From: Microbacterium pygmaeum
Lineage (GTDB): Bacteria > Actinomycetota > Actinomycetes > Actinomycetales > Microbacteriaceae
Direction of reading: 5' to 3'
Assembly (NCBI RefSeq): GCF_900100885.1
Contig: NZ_LT629692.1
Span: 496,001-560,000, forward strand
DNA: 64,000 bases
Both the position numbers and the translations under genes were made by a program. This document shows, one piece after another, positions 55,186 to 63,204 of this stretch. The number at the start of each line of letters is the position of its first letter. Position 1 is the stretch's first letter. A model generated the notes under the pieces. It was not told the DNA's origin and ran no database searches. It saw only the letters and a list, made by a program, of their open reading frames with translations.

Positions 55186-56490
55186 TCACGCGGCGCGGCG
55201 CCGCAAGACGAGCGTCATACCGGCTCCGAGCAGCACGAGTGCTGCCAGGAGCGGCCCGAAGGCGCTCATCCCCCCTGTTGCGGCGAGCATGGGAGCAGCG
55301 CTAACGGATGCCGCGAGGGCGGTCACGCCGTTGCTGCCCGGGGTGCCGGGTGTGCCGGGTGTTCCGGGTGTGCCAGGCGTGCCGGGGGTGCCCGGGGTGC
55401 CGGGGGTGCCGGGCGTGCCGGGGGTACCGGGTGTGCCCGGCGTCGCCGGAATCGTGACCGCCGTGCTGTCTCCGACCACCGAGACCGCGTTGCCTCCGAT
55501 CGTGATCGGCAGCCAGATCGACGGGATCAGCTGGTTGCCGCTGAGGATGCCGTCTTCGCCAGTGGTGGTCGCGTCGGTGGTTCCTCCGGTGGGTGCCGGG
55601 GATGCCGGCGCTGCCCAGACGGCGGTGCTGCCTCCGATACCGGAGACCGCGTTGCCGCTGATGGTGATCGGGGCGACGATGTCGGCGTTCAGCTGGTTGC
55701 CGCTGAGGATGCCGTCTTCGCCGCTGGTGATGGCGTTGGTGGTTCCTCCGGTGGGTGCCGGGGATGCCGGGGCTGCCCAGACGGCGGTGCTGTCTCCGAT
55801 ACCGGAGACGGCGTTGCCGCTGATGGTGATCGGGGCGACGATGTCGGCGATCAGCTGGTTGCCGCTGAGGATGCCGTCTTCGCCGTTGGTGGTGGCGTCG
55901 GTGGTTCCTCCGGTCGTGACGGGCGCCGCCGAAGCAGCTGCCGCCGAGACCGCGGTCGAGTCGCCGATGACCGACACCGCGTTGCCCGTGACGGCGACCG
56001 GGACATCCACCGAGATGATGCCCTGATTGCCCGACAGGATGCCGTCTTCACCGGTCGTCCATGCGGATGTCTCGGCGGGCTGATCGGCCGGAACCGGAGC
56101 CGGGGCCGGTGCACTGACAGCCGCCGAGTCTCCGATGACCGACACCGCGTTGCCCGCGACCGTGACCGGAAGGTTCACGTCGACGAGCGCTTGATTGCCC
56201 GAGCCGATCCCCTCCTCGCCACTTGTCGTGGCGGCCGGCGCCGTTTCCGTGACCGGGCCGGTTGCCGCAGTCGCCGGCGCCGGTGCGCTGACAGCCGCCG
56301 AGTCTCCGATGAGCGAGACGGCGTTGCCGACGATCGACACCGGAGCGTCGAGGCTGATGAGGGCCTGATTGCCGCTGAGCAGCCCGTCCTCCCCCGTCGT
56401 GTCAGCCGCGTTGGCGGCTGTCGCGCCGAGGAGCGTGACGCCGCCGGCGATGAGCGTGCCCCACAGGGCGCGCTTGAGGAATGTCTTCAT
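55186..56490 (-). CDS. Chaplin-like repeat surface protein with LAATG sorting signal
   Basis: 434 aa. Residues 1-29 are a signal peptide (ends ATAANAA). Six repeats of about 55 residues begin near 33, 91, 147, 203, 257 and 311. Each has GEDGILSGNQ, a P-I/V core and GNAVSVIGDS-type end, matching the chaplin pattern of Streptomyces except that the two cysteines are absent. Residues 351-385 are eleven PGT triplets, a collagen-like spacer. The C-terminus has LAATG (402-406), a membrane helix and RRRAA, a sortase signal of the LAXTG type. By analogy to long chaplins it should be anchored to the wall by the class E sortase (6090-6875). Amyloid or surface-active function is inference. Confidence 0.75.
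   Translation of the reverse strand: MKTFLKRALWGTLIAGGVTLLGATAANAADTTGEDGLLSGNQALISLDAPVSIVGNAVSLIGDSAAVSAPAPATAATGPVTETAPAATTSGEEGIGSGNQALVDVNLPVTVAGNAVSVIGDSAAVSAPAPAPVPADQPAETSAWTTGEDGILSGNQGIISVDVPVAVTGNAVSVIGDSTAVSAAAASAAPVTTGGTTDATTNGEDGILSGNQLIADIVAPITISGNAVSGIGDSTAVWAAPASPAPTGGTTNAITSGEDGILSGNQLNADIVAPITISGNAVSGIGGSTAVWAAPASPAPTGGTTDATTTGEDGILSGNQLIPSIWLPITIGGNAVSVVGDSTAVTIPATPGTPGTPGTPGTPGTPGTPGTPGTPGTPGTPGTPGSNGVTALAASVSAAPMLAATGGMSAFGPLLAALVLLGAGMTLVLRRRAA
55339..55440. repeat. 9-bp tandem repeat array coding for PGT triplets
   Basis: About eleven near-identical 9-bp units (GGTGCCGGG-like) encode the collagen-like spacer of the surface protein. Such arrays change copy number by slippage, so the spacer length may vary among strains. 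Confidence 0.8.
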
Positions 56491-56579
56491 GATGATCGTT
56501 CTCCTTGAACGTGGTTGATCGGATGTGCGCGCGAAGGCGCGCGGGTATGCATGCCGCGCTGGGCGCGGCCGTACCCCGA

Positions 56580-57584
56580 TCAGTCAGGAGAGACGTCTGT
56601 GGCGAATGTCGGCGCTGCGGGCGGCGCGTCGTTCTCGAGCCCGTTGCGTCGCACCCAGGCACGGTGTGCGACCACAAGGACGAGGGCGACGAGCACCCAT
56701 GCGCCGGGACCCGCACCACCGGATCCCGCGAAGACGGAGTCCGCCGGCAGAACCGAGCGGAGAAGCTGCAGAAGGCCGCCGGCCCCGCTGTCCGCTGTGA
56801 GGAGCGCGTCAGCGACGGCGGCGTCCGCCGATGCCGCGGCGGCAGCGCCTGTCAGAAGCAGTGCGCGCAGGCCCGCGGTCGCATCGAACGCGGCTCGCGG
56901 CGCGTGCGTCGTCGTCGGCGCCGTGACGAGGCCGCCTGCGACCGGAGCGTCCGCGCTCGCGCTCCCGCCGACAGCGGGAGCCGCGTCACCGTCGACCGTG
57001 CCGGGTGCGTGGCCGCCGCCACCGCCAGGGTTGGACGACGCCGGAACGATCACCGCAGGGACGGTGCTGCCGACAGTTCCGGTCAGGCCTGAGGCCGCGT
57101 CGTCGACAGTGCCGGCCACGGAGGTGGCCGCGTCATCGACGCCGAGCGCGGTGACCACGCCGCCGACCACGGGGACCGAACTCACCAGGTCGACGACCGG
57201 GGTGACGACCTCCGTCACAACGCCGGATGAGGCGACCTCCTGCACCGGTTCGATGACGGCCGCTGTGGTGTCCGCAACCGCCTCCAGAACGGGTGCCGCG
57301 GGCGGGACGACCGTGGTGACGGTCTCGACGACGGGCTGCACGACGGGAACGACGGTGGTCGCGGTGTCGCCTGCGACATCGACCACTGTCCCGACCGTCC
57401 CGCCGACGGCGCCGGTCAGCGATGAGAGGACACCCCCGTCTTGATCCGCGTCCTCGGCGTGTGCATGCCCTGCCCCGAGTCCGAAGACCACGCTCAGCAG
57501 GAGCCAGGCGAACGCGATCATCACGCCGCCGATGGCGAGCTGCGCGGCCCGAGAGAGGGGCCGGTATGAGGAGTCCACGTTCAC
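56580..57584 (-). CDS. Secreted, C-terminally membrane-anchored protein of unknown function
   Basis: 334 aa. An N-terminal signal/anchor (about 13-43, ending AGHAHAE) precedes a long Val/Thr/Ala-rich region (VVPVVQPVVETVTTVVPP) and a Gly-rich stretch. A hydrophobic helix near 296-312 is followed by RAWVRRNG and an acidic tail. There are no cysteines or enzyme motifs. It lies 89 bp upstream of the chaplin-like gene on the same strand. Composition (Val/Thr-rich, low complexity) resembles surface-structural proteins. I do not recognise the family. Confidence 0.7.
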   Translation of the reverse strand: MNVDSSYRPLSRAAQLAIGGVMIAFAWLLLSVVFGLGAGHAHAEDADQDGGVLSSLTGAVGGTVGTVVDVAGDTATTVVPVVQPVVETVTTVVPPAAPVLEAVADTTAAVIEPVQEVASSGVVTEVVTPVVDLVSSVPVVGGVVTALGVDDAATSVAGTVDDAASGLTGTVGSTVPAVIVPASSNPGGGGGHAPGTVDGDAAPAVGGSASADAPVAGGLVTAPTTTHAPRAAFDATAGLRALLLTGAAAAASADAAVADALLTADSGAGGLLQLLRSVLPADSVFAGSGGAGPGAWVLVALVLVVAHRAWVRRNGLENDAPPAAPTFATDVSPD

Positions 57585-58173
57585 CTCCGATGCGTATCGA
57601 ATGACGTCACTTGTTCGAGCGAACGAGTGTCGGGGTGCCTGGAGCCCTCAAAGTACTCCTGAATCGCGCAGCTGTCCATCGTTCATGCAGATGCATCGAA
57701 CGCCCGTGCCGCGGGGTCGAGCCGGTTTGCGTTATCCCCGGAACTGTGCACAACTCGGCGCCGACACCGCAACCTTCAACGGGTACTTCAAACACATCCC
57801 AGTCCACAGACTGTGCAACGTCGAATCCCTGATCAGCGGGAAGAAACGGCTAGCCTCCCATCTGTGGTACCGCGGTTCTCCACAGGCGTTGTACACAGGC
57901 TTCCCGGCGTTTCGCGCAGACTCTCCACAGAGTTATCCACAACGCGTGTTGCGGCGGTGAAGACCGGTGCCTAGCGTGGGGTGCGGCCCAGGGGAACCAC
58001 GATCAGCGCGTTTGCAGACGACGTTGTCGGACGTTCGTGCTCTGCTGTGAGCATGAACGGGGCGGATGCTGCGGCATCCGTTCTCGTCCCGCTCGAGCGG
58101 AGTTCGTCGTGCGCGCATCTCCTTCTCTGCTCGGCCGCTCACGCTGAACCCGACGACGTGGAGGATCATACGA
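57585..58173. promoter_or_regulatory. Gene-free region with a DnaA-box cluster upstream of dnaB
   Basis: 589 bp without a convincing gene. Boxes lie at 57732-57740 (TTATCCCCG), 57745-57753 (TGTGCACAA), 57876-57884 (TTCTCCACA), 57889-57897 (TTGTACACA), 57921-57929 (CTCTCCACA) and 57933-57941 (TTATCCACA, perfect). A small hairpin CGGATGC/GCATCCG lies at 58063-58080. The dnaB promoter must be within this region. Confidence 0.65.
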
Positions 58174-59556
58174 ATGTCGATCGCCGACATCTCCGACGAG
58201 CGTCTCGGCGGACCCCGCGAGCCGCGCGGCAGTGAACGAACGCCGCCGCATGACCTGCTCGCCGAGCAGAGCGCGCTGGGCGGCATGCTGCTGTCGAAGG
58301 ATGCGGTCGCCGATGTCATCGAGACGCTGCGCGGCGCCGACTTCTACGTCCCCAAGCACGAGCTGATCTTCGATGCGTGCCTGAGCCTCTACTCGCACGG
58401 CGAGCCGACAGATGTCGTCGCGGTCACCGACGAGCTGATCAAGACGGGTGAGTTGCAGCGGGCCGGTGGCGCTGACTACCTGCACTCGCTGACCTCGATC
58501 GTTCCCACCGCAGCCAACGCCGGCTACTACGCGTCGATCGTCGCCGAGCGCGCACTGCTGCGACGCCTGGTGGAGGCCGGCACGCGCATCGTGCAGATGG
58601 GCTACTCCGGCCAGGGCGATGCGCTCGACCTCGTCAACAACGCGCAGGCCGAGATCTACGGGGTAGCCGGCCACGAGAGCGCCGACGACTACGTGCCGCT
58701 GACGATCGCGGTCGATGCCGCCGTCGAGGAGATCGAAGCCGCCCGCGGTCGCGACGGCCAGATGACCGGCGTGCCCACCGGCTTCGCCGAACTCGATCAG
58801 CTCACCAACGGCCTCCACGGCGGACAGCTGATCATCATCGCCGCGCGACCCGCGCTCGGTAAGTCGACACTCGCCCTGGACTTCGCCCGGTCGGCGGCGA
58901 TCAAGAACAACCAGCCCACGATCTTCTTCTCGCTCGAGATGGGGCGCAGCGAGATCGCGATGCGACTGATGAGCGCCGAAGCCGCCGTCCCCCTGCAGGC
59001 GATGCGCAAGGGCACGCTCGATTCCCGCGACTGGACGACGATCGCGTCGGTCCGCGGCCGCATCAACGATGCTCCGCTCTATATCGACGACAGTCCCAAC
59101 ATGACGCTCGTCGAGATCCGCGCGAAGTGCCGGCGTCTCAAGCAGCGCGAGGGCCTGAAGATGGTCGTCATCGACTACCTCCAGCTCATGACCAGCGGAA
59201 AGCGCGTCGAGTCGCGCCAGCAGGAGGTCAGCGAGTTCTCCCGAGCCCTGAAGCTGCTCGCCAAAGAGCTCCAGGTACCGGTCATCGCGCTGTCGCAGCT
59301 GAACCGTGGTCCGGAGCAGCGTGCCGACAAGAAGCCCGCCATCTCCGACCTCCGCGAGTCCGGCTCCCTCGAGCAGGACGCCGACATGGTGATCCTGCTG
59401 CACCGCGAGGCGGCGTATGAGAAGGAGAACCCGCGCGCGGGTGAGGCCGACCTGATCGTCGCCAAGCACCGCAACGGCCCGACCGCGACGGTGACCGTCG
59501 CCTTCCAGGGTCACTTCTCGCGGTTCACTGACATGGCGCCCGGGGAGTTCGGGTAG
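58174..59556 (+). CDS. dnaB: Replicative DNA helicase DnaB
   Basis: 460 aa from ATG 58174 with GGAGG upstream. The N-terminal domain (PPHDLLAEQSALGGMLLSKD) is followed by a RecA-type domain with Walker A ARPALGKSTLALD, Walker B MVVIDYLQLM, ISDLRESGSLEQDADMV and the C-terminal KHRNGPTATV. No intein is present. It unwinds DNA at the fork; the dciA product is its likely loader. A DnaA-box cluster lies upstream. Confidence 0.97.
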   Translation: MSIADISDERLGGPREPRGSERTPPHDLLAEQSALGGMLLSKDAVADVIETLRGADFYVPKHELIFDACLSLYSHGEPTDVVAVTDELIKTGELQRAGGADYLHSLTSIVPTAANAGYYASIVAERALLRRLVEAGTRIVQMGYSGQGDALDLVNNAQAEIYGVAGHESADDYVPLTIAVDAAVEEIEAARGRDGQMTGVPTGFAELDQLTNGLHGGQLIIIAARPALGKSTLALDFARSAAIKNNQPTIFFSLEMGRSEIAMRLMSAEAAVPLQAMRKGTLDSRDWTTIASVRGRINDAPLYIDDSPNMTLVEIRAKCRRLKQREGLKMVVIDYLQLMTSGKRVESRQQEVSEFSRALKLLAKELQVPVIALSQLNRGPEQRADKKPAISDLRESGSLEQDADMVILLHREAAYEKENPRAGEADLIVAKHRNGPTATVTVAFQGHFSRFTDMAPGEFG

Positions 59557-59765
59557 TTGCCAGCGGGCTCGAGCTCCTTCACAAAGAAGAGGCGGTGTCC
59601 GTGCGCAGCATCCGGCTCCACTCTCGACGTCTCGACGAAACCAAGCTTCGCGGCGACGCGACGTGATGCCGCGTTCCAGTCCCGGATACTCGCCCACACT
59701 CGCGTGTAGCCCAGCGACGCCGCCCACGACAGGACTGCGCAGATCGTGCCCGATTCCGCGGTGCT
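59511..59765 (-). pseudogene. GNAT acetyltransferase, C-terminal remnant
   Basis: Translating the minus strand after the amidase stop gives TICAVLSWAASLGYTRVWAS and IRDWNAASRRVAAKLGFVET, the end of a GNAT domain, then a polar tail. The N-terminal half is missing. Just upstream a neighbouring frame reads KHRGIG, so one extra base separates it from RGIGT, and the rest is replaced by the amidase gene. The reading overlaps the convergent dnaB end by 46 bp. Most likely a remnant truncated by rearrangement. Confidence 0.65.
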
Positions 59766-61436
59766 TCAGAGCGTCGGGGTGCGCGGCGGCGGCACCCGAC
59801 GAATGCGCGTCGCCTCGAACGCCTCGGCGAGCCTCAGCAGCGCGGTGTCGTCGTAGGCGCGACCGGCGAGGGTGAGGCCGACCGGCATGCCGATATCCGA
59901 CATCGTGCCCATCGGCACGGTCACCGTCGGGATGCCGAGGTGGCGGATCGCGAGGTTGCCGTTGGCGACCCAGACGCCGTTGCGCCAGCCGAGATCGGCG
60001 GAGGACTCGTTCACGTCCATGTCGGCCGGCCCGATGTCGGCGACGGCCGGGAAGGCGACCGCGTCGAGACCGAGGTCGTCCATCCACGCCTCGAGGTCTG
60101 CGCGCCGGGTCTCTTCCAGGCCGCGGAGTCCGCCGGGGAGCTCGGGCATGTCGGCCGGACCCACACCGGGGTGTGCCCGGACCCATTCGGGATACTCGGC
60201 GATGTCATCATCGAAGCCCGTATAACGATCGGGCAGCGCGCCATCAGGCTGCGGGAAGATCGTCGCCCCGTCGACCTCGGCGAGGGTCGTGAGGCCGGGA
60301 TCGCCGTTGGCGGCCAGGAAGTCCTCCCAGGCCCAGGCGGACAGGTCGACGATCTCGCGTCGCAGGTACTCCGGCCCCACCAGACCGCGCGTGGCGATCG
60401 TCGGCGCGCCGGGGCGGTCGCCCTCGTAGTTCGTCACGACGGGGAAGTCGACCTCGACGACCGTCGCGCCGGCGGCCTCGAGATCGCGGCGCGCCGCCTC
60501 CCACAGGGCGATGATCGAAGAGCGGGTCTGGATGCGGCGACCGGTCGGGCCTCCGATGCCCACGCCGTCGGGAGCGTCGTCGGCGTTGATGTACATGCGC
60601 GGGATGCCGATCCGTGCGCCGGCGAGCGTTCCACGGAGCTCGCGGTAGGACGCGGGGCGGACGCTCGACGCACGCGGGATCTCGACCCACGGCTGCACCC
60701 GCCAGAAATCGCCGCGGGCCTCGGTGTCGTCGGCGACGAGGACGTCGAGGACTTCGAGGAGGTCGGCCATCGTGCGGGTGTGCGGCACGACGACATCCAT
60801 GGTCGGCACGAGCGGCCAGTTGCCCCTGGTCGAGATCACCCCGCGTGACGGCGTGTAGGCGCACAGCCCATTGTGGGATGCCGGACCCCGCCCACTCGAC
60901 CAGGTCTCCTCACCCAGTCCGAACGCCGCGAAGCTCGCCGCGGTCGCGGTCCCCGAGCCGTTGGACGAGCCGGATCCGAACGGAGCCGTCAGGTACGCCG
61001 GGTTGTACGGGCTCTCGGCGCGGCCGTAGACCCCGCGCTGCATGCCGCCGTTGGCCATCGGCGGCATGTTCGTCAATCCGAGGCAGATCGCCCCACCGCC
61101 GCGCAGGCGCTCGATCGTGAACGCATCGCGCTGTGCGACGAGGTTCGCGAAGGCAGGGCTGCCCGCCGCGGCGGTGAGGCCCCGGACGAGGTAGGAGTCC
61201 TTCGCCGTATACGGGATGCCGTCCAGCGGGCCGAGCGTCTCGCCGCGCGCACGGCGGGAATCGGATGCCTCGGCCTCGGCGACCGCGTCGGGATTGCGCA
61301 CGACCACGGCGTGCAGCTCGCCGTCGTGCGCGTCGATCCGAGCGAGGTGGGCGCGCACGAGGTCGACGGCGGTCGTGTCACCGGATTCGAGGGCTGCGCG
61401 CAGATCGGCGATGGATGCCTCGACGACGTCGATCAC
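59766..61436 (-). CDS. Amidase signature family hydrolase
   Basis: 556 aa from GTG 61436, which overlaps the agmatine deiminase stop (GTGA). The catalytic lysine is in YTAKDSY and the cis-serine in FGSGSSNGSGTAT. The nucleophile region reads EETWSSGRGPAS instead of the usual DTGGSIRIPAS, a clear deviation. The C-terminal half is long (over 300 residues after the core). The coupling suggests a role in the agmatine pathway, possibly hydrolysis of N-carbamoylputrescine or another ureido/amide compound; this is inference. Confidence 0.88.
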   Translation of the reverse strand: MIDVVEASIADLRAALESGDTTAVDLVRAHLARIDAHDGELHAVVVRNPDAVAEAEASDSRRARGETLGPLDGIPYTAKDSYLVRGLTAAAGSPAFANLVAQRDAFTIERLRGGGAICLGLTNMPPMANGGMQRGVYGRAESPYNPAYLTAPFGSGSSNGSGTATAASFAAFGLGEETWSSGRGPASHNGLCAYTPSRGVISTRGNWPLVPTMDVVVPHTRTMADLLEVLDVLVADDTEARGDFWRVQPWVEIPRASSVRPASYRELRGTLAGARIGIPRMYINADDAPDGVGIGGPTGRRIQTRSSIIALWEAARRDLEAAGATVVEVDFPVVTNYEGDRPGAPTIATRGLVGPEYLRREIVDLSAWAWEDFLAANGDPGLTTLAEVDGATIFPQPDGALPDRYTGFDDDIAEYPEWVRAHPGVGPADMPELPGGLRGLEETRRADLEAWMDDLGLDAVAFPAVADIGPADMDVNESSADLGWRNGVWVANGNLAIRHLGIPTVTVPMGTMSDIGMPVGLTLAGRAYDDTALLRLAEAFEATRIRRVPPPRTPTL

Positions 61437-62467
61437 GTCGTCACCGAGGGCTGCTGCTGCGTGATGCAGTGGATCCCGCCGCCGCGCGCGAAGATCGCCC
61501 GCGAATCGACCGTGACCGCCCGTCGGCCGGGATACGTCTCCTCCAGGATCCGCCTGGCCGCGGCATCCGCTCGCTCGTCGCCGAAGCCGCAGGCGATCAC
61601 TCCGCCGTTGACGACGAGGTGGTTGACGTAGCTCCAGTCGACGAACCCCTCGGTGTCGCGGAGCGTCTCGGGCGCGGGAAGGTCGACGATCTCGAACGAG
61701 CGGCCCGCGGCATCCGTCTCCTGCTCCAGGTGTGCGCGCAATGCGCGCGTCACGTCGTGATCGGGATGCCCGGGGTCGTTCTGCGCGTGCATGAGAAGAC
61801 GACCCGGCGCGGGGATCGTCGCGACGATGTCGACGTGTCCGTTCGTCCCGAACTCGTCGTAGTCGCGGGTGAGCCCGCGCGGCAGCCAGACGGTCTTGGT
61901 CGCGCCGATCGTGCGGTGGAACTCCGCCTCGACGCGAGCCTTGTCGGCGTAGGGATTGCGGCGGGAGTCGAGCTGGACCGTCTCGGTCGCGAGGACCGTC
62001 CCCTCCCCGTCGACGTGGATGCCGCCGCCCTCGTTGACCAGCACCGAGCTCACGAGATCGGCGCCGACCTCGGCGGTCACGAACCGGGCGATCTCGGCCG
62101 AGCGTCGCCACTCCGACCACGCCGGTGCTCCCCAGCCGTTGAAGATCCAGTCGACTGCGCCGAGCACGCCCGGCCGGTCGTCGTCGAGGACGAACGTCGG
62201 GCCGAAGTCGCGCATCCAGAATTCGTCGAGCGGCGCTTCGATCAGCTCGACGGCAGAGCCGAGCATGCGGCGCGCGCGATCGATCTCGACCGGATCCACG
62301 ACCATCGTGACGGGTTCGAAGTCGGCCACGGCGAGGGCGACAGCCGTCCAGGCGGCGTAGCACTCCGCCGCGTCGGCGGCGGTCTCGCCGAGCGTGATCC
62401 CGGGTCGCGGGAACGCCATCCACGTGCGATCGTGCGGCGCCGTCTCGGCGGGCATTCGCCAGGTCAT
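61433..62467 (-). CDS. aguA: Agmatine deiminase family protein
   Basis: 344 aa. It starts MTWRMPAETAPHDRTWMAFP, the agmatine deiminase signature. The catalytic region is visible as EFWMRDFGPTF, GGGIHVDGEGTVLATE and the nucleophile cysteine in FARGGGIHC near the C-terminus. The enzyme converts agmatine to N-carbamoylputrescine plus ammonia. It leads the operon with the amidase and is divergent from a TetR regulator with a palindrome between. Confidence 0.93.
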   Translation of the reverse strand: MTWRMPAETAPHDRTWMAFPRPGITLGETAADAAECYAAWTAVALAVADFEPVTMVVDPVEIDRARRMLGSAVELIEAPLDEFWMRDFGPTFVLDDDRPGVLGAVDWIFNGWGAPAWSEWRRSAEIARFVTAEVGADLVSSVLVNEGGGIHVDGEGTVLATETVQLDSRRNPYADKARVEAEFHRTIGATKTVWLPRGLTRDYDEFGTNGHVDIVATIPAPGRLLMHAQNDPGHPDHDVTRALRAHLEQETDAAGRSFEIVDLPAPETLRDTEGFVDWSYVNHLVVNGGVIACGFGDERADAAARRILEETYPGRRAVTVDSRAIFARGGGIHCITQQQPSVTT

Positions 62468-62515
62468 CGGTTCTCCTCGGTCGCGGCGATCTTGTGCGAT
62501 GATCGTCCGACGTGA

Positions 62516-62535
62516 TATTGATCAAGTGATCAATA
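62516..62535. promoter_or_regulatory. Candidate TetR operator
   Basis: TATTGATCAAGTGATCAATA: 9-bp perfect arms with a 2-bp spacer, centred 58 bp before the aguA start and 37 bp before the TetR start. Confidence 0.7.
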
Positions 62536-62562
62536 CTGGAGAGTAGCGAGGGAGGACAGCCG

Positions 62563-63204
62563 ATGTCAACGACCCAGACGCGTGCGCCCCGGCGTTCGCC
62601 CGCCCAGCGCCGGATCCTGATCTCCGCTGCCGCTCACGAGCTCGCGCTCAGCGAGGGGCTCTCGGCGCTCACCCTTCGAGCCGTCGCCGCTCGCGCCGGG
62701 GTGACTCCCGCGCTCGTGGCGCACTACGTCCCGACGATGGACCACCTCGTCGCGACGACGTTCTCGGAGATCGTCGCCGCCGAGCTGGACGACCTGGTGG
62801 GCCTCGTCGCCGCGGGCACCGCCGTCGCGCGTCTCGCGGTGATGCTCGGCAGCCTTCTGGACGGATCGCGCGATGACGTGACGCTCGTCTGGGTCGAAGC
62901 CTTCGCGCTCGGCAGGCGCAACGAGCCGCTCGCCGCCGCGGCCCGCGACGCGATGGACGACTGGCAGCGCGCGCTGCAGACCCTCCTCGCCGAAGGGGTC
63001 GCGGCCGGAGACATCCACGTGGAGGACCCCGCCGATGCCGCGTGGCAGCTGCTCGGCATGATCGACGGCATCAACGCGCAGTCCCTCGTGCGGTGGGGCG
63101 GCGCCTCCGATCGCTCGGCGCTGCTGTTGCGCGCTGTCGAGGGGATGCTCGGCATCCGCCGCGGCACCCTCGATCCCCGAACGTCGAACAAGGAGACACC
63201 GTGA
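62563..63204 (+). CDS. TetR family transcriptional regulator
   Basis: 213 aa with GGGAGGA upstream of ATG 62563. The N-terminal helix-turn-helix (ALTLRAVAARAGVTPALVAHY) is followed by a helical ligand domain. Probably controls the divergent agmatine deiminase/amidase operon through the palindrome at 62516-62535, and its own operon with the decarboxylase, whose GTG overlaps its stop. The ligand may be agmatine or a polyamine (inference). Confidence 0.92.
   Translation: MSTTQTRAPRRSPAQRRILISAAAHELALSEGLSALTLRAVAARAGVTPALVAHYVPTMDHLVATTFSEIVAAELDDLVGLVAAGTAVARLAVMLGSLLDGSRDDVTLVWVEAFALGRRNEPLAAAARDAMDDWQRALQTLLAEGVAAGDIHVEDPADAAWQLLGMIDGINAQSLVRWGGASDRSALLLRAVEGMLGIRRGTLDPRTSNKETP

Noticed and set aside
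55330..55440. Possible CRISPR array
   Set aside because: The 9-bp units are contiguous with no spacers; they are a coding tandem repeat.
55289..56026. Plus-strand frame with PGVPGVPGV repeats
   Set aside because: It is the complement of the PGT array in the chaplin-like gene, which has a signal peptide, sorting signal and ribosome context on the minus strand.
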